Source of the DNA: Apoda limacodes
Lineage: Eukaryota; Arthropoda; Insecta; Lepidoptera; Limacodidae
Length of the DNA stretch: 64,000 bases
Reading direction: 5' to 3'
Assembly: GCA_946406115.1 (NCBI GenBank)
Contig: OX291550.1
Span: 19,940,722-20,004,721 of the forward strand
The notes beneath the pieces are model-generated. The model saw only the letters and a list, made by a program, of their open reading frames with translations, was not told the DNA's origin and made no database searches. This document shows, piece after piece, positions 10,430 to 19,612 of the stretch; positions within the stretch are counted from its first letter, which is position 1, and each line of letters opens with the position of its first letter. A program made the position numbers and the translations under genes.

Positions 10430-11375
10430 TTTTACTACTAATGTGGAGAACAAGCTCCTAGTGGTAAACGATCACCGTAGCCTATGGACTTTTGCAACAC
10501 CAGAGGTAACAGTCGCGCGTTGCCGACCCTTCGAAATTCGAATATCTTCTTTCTTGAAGAACCCCATACTGTAGTCCTTAGATAAAACCTTGGCAGGGAG
10601 CTCATTGCACAACCCAAGCGTTCGCGGAAGGAAGTTTCTCTGAAACCACACTGTACGCGACCATTTCGGTTTTAAAATGTGAGGATGAATTCCATGCCGA
10701 TGGCGAGCGGTGCGATTTCTTTCCTCAGAACAAATCCCATCGTACAAGCGGTAGAACACACACAGGGAGGCCAAGTCTCTCCTTAGACTTAAAATACGGC
10801 AAGTAAGTTTGGGATCGTAGACAATTCTCACAGCTCGTCGTTGTACCGAGTTCAAAGGGCAAAGCTAGTATCCGGGTGCATCCGCCAAGATGGCAACAGT
10901 TTTCCATATGGGGCTGAACTTGCGTTTTGTAAAGCAGCAACCTTTGCCCCGACGTGAAGCACTGCTTCGCTCTGTTGAGTACACCAAGTTTTTTGGACGC
11001 CAGCTTCACATTGACTTGCAAATGATCTCGGAATTGAACATCGCTGGAGATGTCAACACCACGGATCCCAATGCTCTTGGAGATGGAGATGAGAGTGTTT
11101 TGGAATTGTGGGACCACAGTTAATGGGGTTTTCTTAGCGGTGAATGCGCAGACTTGTGTCTTCGTAGGGTTGAATCGGACCAAATTTATCCGTCCCCAGT
11201 CAGAGACCTAAGACAGTGTGGTCTAGATTTGAGACACAAGTTCTCCGCGGTTTTCCTTCACAACGGAACGAAGAATGCTTGCACAAACCGTGTAATAAGC
11301 GTCTCCGAAACTGTCATCTGCATAGCAATGTATGTTGTTGATGTCCAACTTGATACCTTCACACGTTCCTGATAA
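10430..11375 (-). pseudogene. Non-LTR reverse transcriptase C-terminal half
   Basis: Minus-strand remains of the reverse transcriptase of repeat family C. Near its 5' side (about 11320-11330) the catalytic block reads HCYADDS. Downstream come LVRFNPTKTQVCAF (about 11140-11183), then SKKLGVLNRAKQ, YKTQVQPHMENCCHL, a frame change near 10800-10870, and the end RNFLPRTLGLCNELPAK...KEDIRISKGRQRA. The terminal UTR (TCCATAGGCTACGGTGATCG) ends near 10430 in T/A-rich DNA. At least two frame changes and one in-frame stop interrupt it. It is the longest copy of family C in the window and shows that the family carries a YADD-type RT, but it lacks the endonuclease and the N-terminal RT blocks. Confidence 0.75.
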
Positions 11376-11465
11376 TAAGGGTTTTTACAGACATACAGAC
11401 AGACAGGCGGACAACAATGTGAGCCTATAAGGGTTTCTTTTTGGTACGAAGGTACGGAACCCTAA
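11376..11465 (-). mobile_element. Right arm of the AGGGTTCCG foldback-like element
   Basis: ACAGACAGACAGGCGG followed by GAGCCTATAAGGGTTTCTTT and GGTACGGAACCCTAAT. It is the inverted counterpart of 10035-10120 (see that entry). The two arms may be one element split by the RT insertion or two separate opposed copies. Confidence 0.6.
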
Positions 11466-11547
11466 TTATTAAAATATAATGTTCGGTTGCCCTAAAATTT
11501 AAATCAAACAGCAGTATATAGACATGCGTCAAAGTCAGTAATCAGTA

Positions 11548-11610
11548 TATATATATATATAAGAAGAAACTTTCTAATTAAAAATGTTAGTAATTTATAT
11601 ATATATGTAT
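11548..11610. repeat. (TA)n-rich microsatellite patch
   Basis: Short TATATATATATATA runs at about 11548-11561 and 11597-11606 within AT-rich DNA. Confidence 0.7.
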
Positions 11611-11714
11611 AGGATATTTCCTTAATTTAGATGAAAGCTTTATAGGCACGAAGTAACCACGAATACATAAAATGAACTTCACCACGTTAGGCACTGTGAG
11701 AACAGGCGCCTTAC

Positions 11715-11880
11715 AATGATTTTGAACAGTCAGTGCAGTGCTACAATGGATTGATATTGCTTGCAGGTCCATATTTTACGGGCGTTGCACTCGCCTGCTG
11801 ACATAATAAATGTGCCACCGAACAAAGGCGTATTGTTGGACTACCCATATTTGGTGCTCACCAATCAGAAAACACAATAT
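11715..11880 (+). repeat. Interspersed repeat family A, copy 2
   Basis: Carries AGTGCAGTGCTACAATGG, ATTGATATTGC, GGTCCATATTTTAC, GCCTGCTGACATAATAAATG and GCCACCGAACAAAGG. It matches copies 1 and 3 block by block and extends further at the 5' side than copy 1. Confidence 0.7.
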
Positions 11881-12154
11881 ATTGAATTTTATTTACAGCT
11901 TTGGAGTTTAATATTTTTACACTTTGCTTTTCAAAGGTAAACACATTAAATTTCAATTGGGATTTGTTTAGTATATAATGTTATTATCGTATGCTTTATT
12001 GCACAAAACATAAATATTAAATAATAAAAAGAAAAACATTGTAGAATTGAGGCGGTCTTATCACTATAGATGATTTCTGCCAGACAACCTTCGGGTGAAG
12101 GAAATCTGGATGAGAGATTTGAATATGAATATAAAAGTTAGATAAGTTTATTTT

Positions 12155-12470
12155 TAGTGTTGAAACAATATGATGAAACGAGTGTGATTCTAGAAAATAA
12201 TATAAAGGTACTCTATCGAGATCTGTAGTGTGTTAAGTGCAAGCTAATGCTTAAGTGAGAATGGTTCATCAGAATCATTTTTACTTTTAATAAGACGGAA
12301 AAACGCTCAAAGCTTTTAATTTTGATTTATTTGATACGTAATGTTTTGATCCAAAAAACGATTGGATATGGGCTTTTTGGTTTACAACAATACGATAAAA
12401 CGAGAGCGGCTGAAGTCAAGAAAAATACTCTGTCGAGAACAGAAGCGTGTAAAGTGCAAGACAATACAGT
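12155..12470. repeat. Diverged local direct repeat (two ~95-bp units)
   Basis: 12155-12250 and 12375-12470 share, in order, AACAATA.GAT.AAACGAG, TACTCT.TCGAGA and GT.TTAAGTGCAAG-type blocks. Similarity is moderate, so this is an old duplication. The second unit abuts the MITE at 12470. Confidence 0.5.
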
Positions 12471-12647
12471 GTGCCTAGCGTAAGTTTTTGCAAGTTCGTA
12501 ACTCTACTATTGCGTTCGCGTTTCATTAAAAGTTCTATAAGAAAAAAAATGTTAAAACGCGTTCGCTAGAGGCGCTCCTTCGTTTTGATACATTTTATTT
12601 TATTGACGTGAACGCGATAGTTGGGTTAAAAACTCACACTAGGCACA
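12470..12647. mobile_element. MITE with TGTGCCTAG terminal inverted repeats
   Basis: Left end TGTGCCTAGCGTAAGTTTTT; right end, reverse-complemented, TGTGCCTAGTGTGAGTTTTT (18 of 20 match). Complementarity continues inward (CTATTGCGTTCGCGTTTCAT against the complement of GACGTGAACGCGATAG). About 178 bp, non-coding. Confidence 0.75.
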
Positions 12648-12710
12648 GGTCCGTTCTAAGAAAAAAAAATATTAGTTAAAGAATTACATGAAATTTTGAA
12701 AAAAAAAACA

Positions 12711-12753
12711 CATAAGATTAGTTCTTTAAAAAGTTTAAAGAACTAATCTTATG
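12711..12753. repeat. Perfect hairpin, 20-bp arms, 3-nt loop
   Basis: CATAAGATTAGTTCTTTAAA at 12711-12730, loop AAG, then its exact complement at 12734-12753. The perfection of the arms in otherwise diverged DNA suggests recent origin or a foldback-type insertion. It does not resemble a tRNA or a bacterial-type terminator context. Confidence 0.85.
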
Positions 12754-12805
12754 TTATTAATTTGCATATTGAAATATAATTATAACAATAACTTATCTGC
12801 GATAT

Positions 12806-12972
12806 TACAGTCGTGTGGTGGTGTTAAGCCTATCACCGTACCGGGCACAAACCAGAGTCTAAACAATTTGACTATTATTAAAAAGTGTCAATATCGGTTG
12901 CCCTTTCCGGAAATCGAACCCAGGAGCTTCGACATGGCAGCCTTACGTTCTACCACTACATCACTTGGTCTT
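12806..12972 (-). mobile_element. tRNA-derived SINE
   Basis: On the minus strand the head reads GATGTAGTGGTAGAACGTAA (A-box-like) and, about 30 nt further, CCTGGGTTCGATTTCCGG (B-box-like), followed by an unrelated body. The spacing and B box fit an internal RNA polymerase III promoter. The acceptor stem does not pair convincingly, so this is a SINE and not a tRNA gene. Confidence 0.7.
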
Positions 12973-13243
12973 CATTAATAACATTTAACTGTGATTCCCA
13001 CATTAATATGTTAAATAAATCAGGAAGGTCAGACAGGAATTCCATAAAGAAGATTTAATGAAACATTAAGGTAGGTAGACCCAGTAAAAAACAATAGTAC
13101 ATATACTTTAAATTATCATAAATGATGTAGGAATTTCAATGGTATACCTGCATCATAATATTAATGATTAACTTTGCCTTTTCGACAATATTGTTTTGAG
13201 AGAATTGATTTATTGCATTAATGAAATTTTCCAGATTATTGTT

Positions 13244-13385
13244 TCATGATTTTGCACTGCCAGTGCAATGCAATAATAGATTGATATTGCTGCAGCTCAA
13301 TATTTTACTGACCTCTCGTTGCTGATGTAATTAATGTGCCACCAGACAAAGGGTAGGGTACTCGGACGACCTATATACAATGTAA
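13244..13385 (+). repeat. Interspersed repeat family A, copy 3
   Basis: Carries CCAGTGCAATGCAATAATAG, ATTGATATTGCTGCAGCTCA, TATTTTACTGACC, GTTGCTGATGTAATTAATGT and GCCACCAGACAAAGGG, then GTACTCGGACGACCTATAT. Together with copy 2 it defines the 5' half of the family. Confidence 0.7.
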
Positions 13386-13914
13386 ACCCATTTGAAGGGT
13401 AGCATTTAAGGTCACAGTTTAAAAATTAATCTTGTAAAAAAATGTACATCATGAAATATTATTACGATGTTATATACAATTTTAAGAGTAGTTTATTAAA
13501 AATATATATACATTTATTATTTTATATTTATAACAGATTAATTTTGATTCCGTTCACATTTCTAGACGTGTTTTTAGTTGAAGGTTAAAAAAAAAAAATT
13601 ATTGAAATTTAAATAAAAGAGCTTATAATATAAAACTTAATTCACAAATTAAATAAAATATAAGATTTAAAAAAAGGTACCCATTAAAAAAGCAGTGAAA
13701 GAATTTGTTTTAGTAACGAAATAACATTCCCGGTTTTATTTTGTTTCATACTTGACATTCTGCCTTATAACTTTGATGCTAAAGTTAACTTCTTAATTTA
13801 GCAGTGGTTAATTATATTCCGTGCACAATTATCTTTACTAAAGTTTTCGCTCAGTAGATGAAATATCTGAAGTAAATTTCCCAGCCCCCAGCCCCTACTA
13901 TGTCCCTCATATCT
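13386..13914. other. Intergenic, nothing recognised
   Basis: AT-rich, no coding signal. Confidence 0.5.
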
Positions 13915-14287
13915 ACGAGAAGCAGGGGCGGCTCGTGATAATTTTTAATAAGTGTTCACTAAAAACAAAAAGAGAAATTGCTAAACGTTTAATTATTCTA
14001 TTTATAACTAAAATTCATTCGCCTATTTAAACATCCCTTGTTTAAAGCTGAATTACTAAAATCTTTTCACACTCTTTAATCACAGCACAATAATCACATT
14101 TTATTTTGCCATACTTATAAGTCAATTACCTATAACAAAGATATATAGTTCTAAATGCAAAAATAAACTTTTCTTAAAAAAAAAAAACAACGTTATAACT
14201 ATTTTTCTCAAAGGATTTACTTTCACATTTGACAGCTTTCAAAAAGTAGCGCAAAATACCCAAAACTGTTCAGACGAAACGCTAATA

Positions 14288-15349
14288 GGGTGAATGACCC
14301 ACATATCAGCCCCCTAACTTTTCTTTTAAATTTAAATTGTTACTACGTTCTTATAATAAACAATAACCTAAGACTCTTACTCATTACTTGTAGCTTGATT
14401 TTGCATTATTATGCATAAAATTACAAAATTAAAAACACATGTTTTTGTGAATTTTGTGGTATTTTCCTTATATCAGCCGCCTTAGATGTAATAACAGACC
14501 TATGCGTACCAACCTTCAGCCTAGCATTTTTCACACGCCCGCTACTTCGCCCGCGTGGTGTTTGTACGTGAACGTCTGATTTAACAGAGTTAATTTAAAA
14601 GTATTCCATGTTAGTGTTTGTTCCTCCATTTACCCTTTACCGAAAATTTAGTTGACCATTGCATTGGCGACATATATAAACCCTCCAAAGTTCAGATATA
14701 TTGCATTACAAACAGTGTTGCGGTGATAGGCTCACCCCCTGTCATGTAGGAATAAAGGAGTTGCATTCACCGCTAAGAAAAGAAACAATCCCCTAAATAA
14801 TGATGTGGATGCGTGTCCAACCAGTGGTTACCCCCTCCTGGAGATAAAAGCCGTTAAGTTTTAAAGATAAAAAAAAAACTTAAACAAAATAATGGAAAAG
14901 ACTTATGGTTACTTGTAATTATTTTAGTTAATGAATGAAGATATAGTCACATGAAAGCTAAGGAAGCTGTTACTTAAGTAAAGCTATAGTAGCTAAACAT
15001 ATTTTACCATGTCATGCTAAGTACGAAAAAGTACAATCGCAAACAAAAATGGATATTTAAGTAACAAAATATAAGTGGTGGCTGATATTTGAAACAGTTC
15101 CGGTACCCAAGTTCAGCAACCCCGGCTGATATATGGCACGATACAAAAAAATGGGCCAAACGTCAGCCCTCTTTTAAATTTTAAATCCAGGGGAACATTT
15201 ACTTAATTTTTCTTATTAACTCTGTGAAATATTAACTTGTTAAAAAATAGACCACAGTTGTAGATATGACACATTATTCCTTATTTATCACAGAAAAAAG
15301 CACACCTGGCTGATATTTGGGGTAGGGCTAGTCATAGAAGCATTCACCC
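14288..15349. mobile_element. 1.06-kb DNA element with GGCTGATAT subterminal repeats
   Basis: The ends are inverted: GGGTGAATGACCCACATATC at 14288, and at 15341-15349 the complement CATTCACCC. Both ends are flanked by TA (14286-14287 and 15350-15351). The motif ATATCAGCC occurs near the left side (about 14303 and 14471) and its complement GGCTGATAT near the right side (about 15074, 15124 and 15308). Such inverted subterminal arrays are typical transposase-binding layouts. No transposase ORF is seen, so it is non-autonomous. The superfamily is uncertain; a TA duplication would suit Tc1/mariner or related groups. Confidence 0.65.
14695..14850 (+). repeat. Possible repeat family F, copy 1
   Basis: AGTGTTGCGGTGATAGGCTC followed by ACCCCCTGTCATG resembles AGTGTTACGGTGATGGGATC followed by ACCATCTGTTACG at 36390. 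The similarity is moderate and fades downstream. It lies inside the element at 14288-15349. Confidence 0.4.
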
Positions 15350-15484
15350 TAATGTGTGGGTATGAAATGTTTTTTAGTGAATTGCTATATTTAGAATTAA
15401 AAGTATTTTAAATATAATCTAAAAAAACAATTTTATACTGCGCTGCACCAGCGCTTATTAGGACGGGACGCCTCTGATGAGATG

Positions 15485-17490
15485 GCAGACTTATGGAAAA
15501 TGGAGGAATGATTACATTGACAGTAATAATATAAGAAAGCTGTTTTTTTGCTAAAACTATTTAACGTCTTTGCCTGAAAGAAAAAAACACATACACACAG
15601 TAAAATACTTTACTTGATAGATTTTTTTCTGAAAGGTGTTCTACAAACCAGGTTTTACTCAAAAGCTATTAAAGTACACAAGCTTCAAATTATTAAAAAG
15701 GCTCGTTATTGTCGTCGTCAGTTGAGGTCGTGACAGACAGATATTTTTGAAAAAATTTGCTATTAATGTTCAAACGTTTTATTTTTGTCATTTTCGCATT
15801 TACTTGGAAATTCTTAGTCTTTGACTTTGAGTCCCTGGAGCTTATTGAGAAAGTACGCCAGAGTCTGTATTTCCAGAGAAAAATGTACACAAGTACTTTC
15901 ACGGTTCTCAAGTGGTTTCGAGAAGTAAAACTTGGGAGCTTTTTGTAATCAGTCTTGAGTACGCCAGACTCTCACAGGTTTTTCACAGGTTTTTTTACAC
16001 GATTACATGGGACGGGGATGTTTTGAATCCCAATATATTCTTTTATTGTTTCAAGGTATATATTTTCCACATCATTGTACATTTTGCTATTTTCATGCTA
16101 ATAACGATAAAGTGAATGAAATTTTAATAATCTTCGCTTCTTATAGGATATTGAAAATCAAATGTTCATAAAATAATTTTGAAGTTAAAATGAAAATCGT
16201 CTAAGTTTTGGGTTGTCTATTTTTAGTATTTAGTCCAACCGTTATCAGAGGGAGGGCAGTCAATTAAACTTTCTTTCTACTGAAAGTTTAAAGATACTTA
16301 TTAATAAAGATAAGTCGCAATAATTAATTAACTTGAGTTATGTGTCTATGTGCAAGTTATCTATTACAATATATCAAAAATAAGAGCGTAGAATTTAGCT
16401 TTATGGTAACCGAGCTCTTAAGAGAATTAAATTGTTTCGCTTAACTATTCCGTCCTTTATTTTCTATAATAATTATTTTTAATAACCTTTTTTCTTTAGC
16501 TTTTTACTGTTACTAAGCGCGGGTCTAGACATTGGCTAACGTAAGTTTTGAGAAGTTTTACCAGGAGCAAAGATTATAGAGCTTTAGGATAGGATTTGGA
16601 GAAAACTGACTCAATATCTTTTTCTTAAGTGCATATACAACTAACACACGAGTAAAACTTTTTACGTATTATGTTATTTAACAGCATTATTTATGGCTAA
16701 ATTCTTTATAAAGTACCTTTAGTAGTATATAACTTTAGTGCAACTAATAAAAGTATTATTAGTAAATAATTATTTGTCGCTAAAGGAAATATAATAACGT
16801 TATATTAAGAGTGGCAAAAGCGCTTTTTAAAAAGCTAAGCTAAATATTTTATAACTACTGATTTTTGTCCCAGCACTACTTTTTCATCAGTTGTGTTTTT
16901 TTGAATACTGCATAGTATATAAAATTACTATATTATTAATTTAGACGTTGCTTAGGTTGGTAGAATGGTAATTTTAGTGAAATCCACGGATCAAAGTTTT
17001 AGAAAGAATAACATAAAAACCAATAGTGTATTTGAGATTTTTGATTCATAAGCATTTTATATTACTTTTAAGCAAAATGCAGTATGCGACAGGCTTAATG
17101 ATTTTCATGCAAAGAACCGTGCTCGACAGCATATGATTTTTTTTAGAAGTCTGATCGAAAGGGCAGTCGTTGTCATCATATTTTTTGTTGGTTTTGAAGA
17201 ATAAAACTGTAGTTTTAAAATAAAACCTTTGGATTCGTTTAATATGTGCAAGCGGCGGTATTCCTTTAGAGGCTGCAATAATATATGAAAAATCATTTTC
17301 ATTCATCGTAAAAACTCTAACCTTTTTTACCGGCATCTATAAGCGAATACTGACAGATAAGACACAAGATGGCGCTTGGTTACCTTATGCTCTATAGGAT
17401 CTTATCGTAAAAAAATATGCAATTAAATGGTATGTTTTGAAATGTTAATATATATAGTGAAATTGCAAAAAACGTCAAACAAAACTGTCT
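15485..17490. other. Intergenic, no gene recognised
   Basis: About 2 kb of AT-rich DNA with only short open frames lacking recognisable domains (for example 15693-15911 and 17046-17336). No repeats with a second copy in the window were noticed. Confidence 0.45.
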
Positions 17491-17493
17491 CCT

Positions 17494-17685
17494 TCAGCGA
17501 ACGCTTGGGTTGTGGAATGAGCTCCCTGCCAAGGTTTTCTCCGAGGACTACAGTATGGGGTTTTCAAGAAAGAGTTTATTAGATTTCTGAAGTGATACCC
17601 CTGGTGTTGCAAGCGTCCACAGGCTCTGTAGCCATCAAGCGGGCCGTCAGCTTGTTTGCCACCTTCATAAAAATAACAACATTTT
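17494..17685 (+). mobile_element. Family C non-LTR 3' fragment
   Basis: GCGAACGCTTGGGTTGTGGA, GAGCTCCCTGCCAAGG, GTTGCAAGCGTCCACAGGCT and CAGCTTGTTTGCCACCTT show the ORF end and 3' UTR of family C, with a short deletion before the CATCAAGCGGGCCGTC block. Confidence 0.8.
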
Positions 17686-19256
17686 TTTACCTACTTAAAT
17701 GAAAGCCCTGCTCAAGTCAGTTAAAATCATTATCTGGCATAAGAATGATAATAATTTGGTGATAATATAACCGACATCGTTGCTTTTAAGCATCAGTCGT
17801 CTTTACTTTCATGCTAAAAAACGTTAGGGAAACAGACAATGTAGATCTTCTTGTTACCTTATAAGCCCAATTTTTCTCGTTGAGCACTTCCTCTGTGACT
17901 CAATTCAGTCGAGTCATTTCAAAATATTTATTATCTCACATTTCAATATATTCATTACCTATACCACTGTTTAACACCGTCATAACTCTTATCCGTCGCC
18001 AAAATATTTCTAAGGAAAATGTGAAAATCAAAAGTGAGATACTAAATTCGCTGTTAAATTCTCATGTAACGGGAAGCGGTGTGCCAATTTAATGAAAAGT
18101 TAAGCATCGTAAGTTACTTACATAGACATTGTAGCATGTTCTTGTATCTTCGCTTACATCGCCATATTTAACTTGTAAAGCTCTTATGTATAAAGCACTT
18201 CCTGTTTAAAATTTGTACATAGAATTTTAACTAGCTTTCTGATTGAGATGAAATGTGTACATATATGCACATGTATAAATCTGATTATAACGCAATAAGA
18301 TATAATTTACTTTACTCACTAAATTGTAATCAAAACATATAACATAATAACTTGTTTATTGTGTATATTATATATTACGTGTGTAAGTTTATGCTAATTT
18401 TAACTTACCTCTTTCATTACCGCACCACCTACTTCTTTTTGTGTTAGAGATCACATTTTAGCGATTTGGCAAAAACGCTAATCTCCAAAACTATTCAAGC
18501 ACAATATAGGCATTGATTTTTGAGAATCGTACATTGTACATTATACAATAGTACATTGTTCACCACGGGGTGAAAGTGACTGATTACTGATGAAGGTGTA
18601 GTTTGAGGGCCTTAAAACACAAGAGGTGGGAATCGTATTTCATCCCGAGTGATACATAGTGCTTTACACTATAAATGCGGGATAATAAAATATAATTAAT
18701 AAAGTTTTAATTTAGTTAACAAATATTATTCACTTTTATAAACATAGATGGCGCTGTACCGAAAAACTATAGTTATGTTTTCTGTTGTTTATAAATAGTG
18801 AGTTATTTTTTCAAAGTGAAATTAGTTCGCTTTTATAATCACAGATTACACTGTACCAATAAAAATAAGCTATTTAATTGTTTCGTCAGCTTTTAAATAG
18901 AGGTTGTTTTTTTTGTTTTTATTTTCTTCCCTCGAAACGGGCAAGAAAGTAATAATCTCTGCAAACACGTACTTTCAACCTTATTTTTGACTATGCATGA
19001 AGGTTCTTTCAGAGCATGAGTAGTGTAAAGTAATTATTGTTAGTATTGAGGAACATGAAATATGTAAAAGTAAAAGTATGAACCAATACGGATTAAAGGT
19101 GCCGAAACGTGATTAAAATTTGTATTAAAATCAAATAATTTTAATGTAACAGTCGTGAAGCATTAATACTGTTTAAAGAATTTTACGACAGAAAAGGAAT
19201 TAGGCCGTCGATAGTTAATTGAAAGTTTTTTGTGAGTTATTATGTATTTGATGTAG
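17686..19256. other. Intergenic, no gene recognised
   Basis: AT-rich. Short GTACATTGTAC-type palindromic wording at about 18530-18560. No coding signal. Confidence 0.45.
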
Positions 19257-19257
19257 T

Positions 19258-19612
19258 ACTAGCTTTTGCCCGCGGTTCCACCCGCACTAAATACGGTTAT
19301 CAGTGTAGGATTTTAACGGCAACTTCTCAATTATAGAAAAAAACTGACTCACGCTTGACGTTTTCAAGTAAGCTATGTCCTTCCCACGGACTCGAACTAT
19401 CTTTATGTCAAATTTGCCTGCGGTTCTTGCCGCCCTAATTTCGGTTATCGGTGTAGGATTTCAGAGGCAACTCCTCAATTTTAGAAAGAAACTGACTCAC
19501 ACTTGACGGTTTCAAGTGGCCTATGTCCATTTTCGGGACTCAGTCTATCTCCATGCCAAATTTCATCTTAATTGGTACAGCAGTTTAGGCGCATTTATAA
19601 TATAAGTATCGA
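19258..19612 (+). repeat. Family G (CTAGCTTTTGCCCGCGG), two internal units
   Basis: Begins ACTAGCTTTTGCCCGCGGTT and ends near ATTTATAATATAAGTATCG. Internally a ~165-bp unit is present twice in tandem: each contains CGGTTATC.GTGTAGGATTT, an ACTGACTCAC.CTTGACG block and a TATGTCC...GGACTC block. The same two-unit architecture occurs at 29144-29505. The ending (CATCTTAATTGGTACAGCAG, then TTTAGGCG) is typical of a common lepidopteran interspersed repeat. Confidence 0.75.

Larger units (their letters stand above)
13923..15476. mobile_element. hAT-like non-autonomous element carrying a nested element
   Basis: The left end CAGGGGCGGCTCGTGATAAT and the right end, reverse-complemented, CAGAGGCGTCCCGTCCTAAT form terminal inverted repeats. 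Flanking 8-bp sequences ACGAGAAG (13915-13922) and ATGAGATG (15477-15484) agree at 6 of 8 positions, consistent with an aged hAT-type 8-bp TSD. After removing the nested insertion at 14288-15349 the element is about 490 bp with no ORF. Its internal part (14170-14287) is repeated at 57765-57940. Confidence 0.65.

Noticed and set aside
12806..12972. Functional tRNA gene
   Set aside because: A and B boxes are present, but the cloverleaf stems do not pair and a SINE body follows. The same reasoning applies to 35600-35730, 37612-37680 and 53185-53435.
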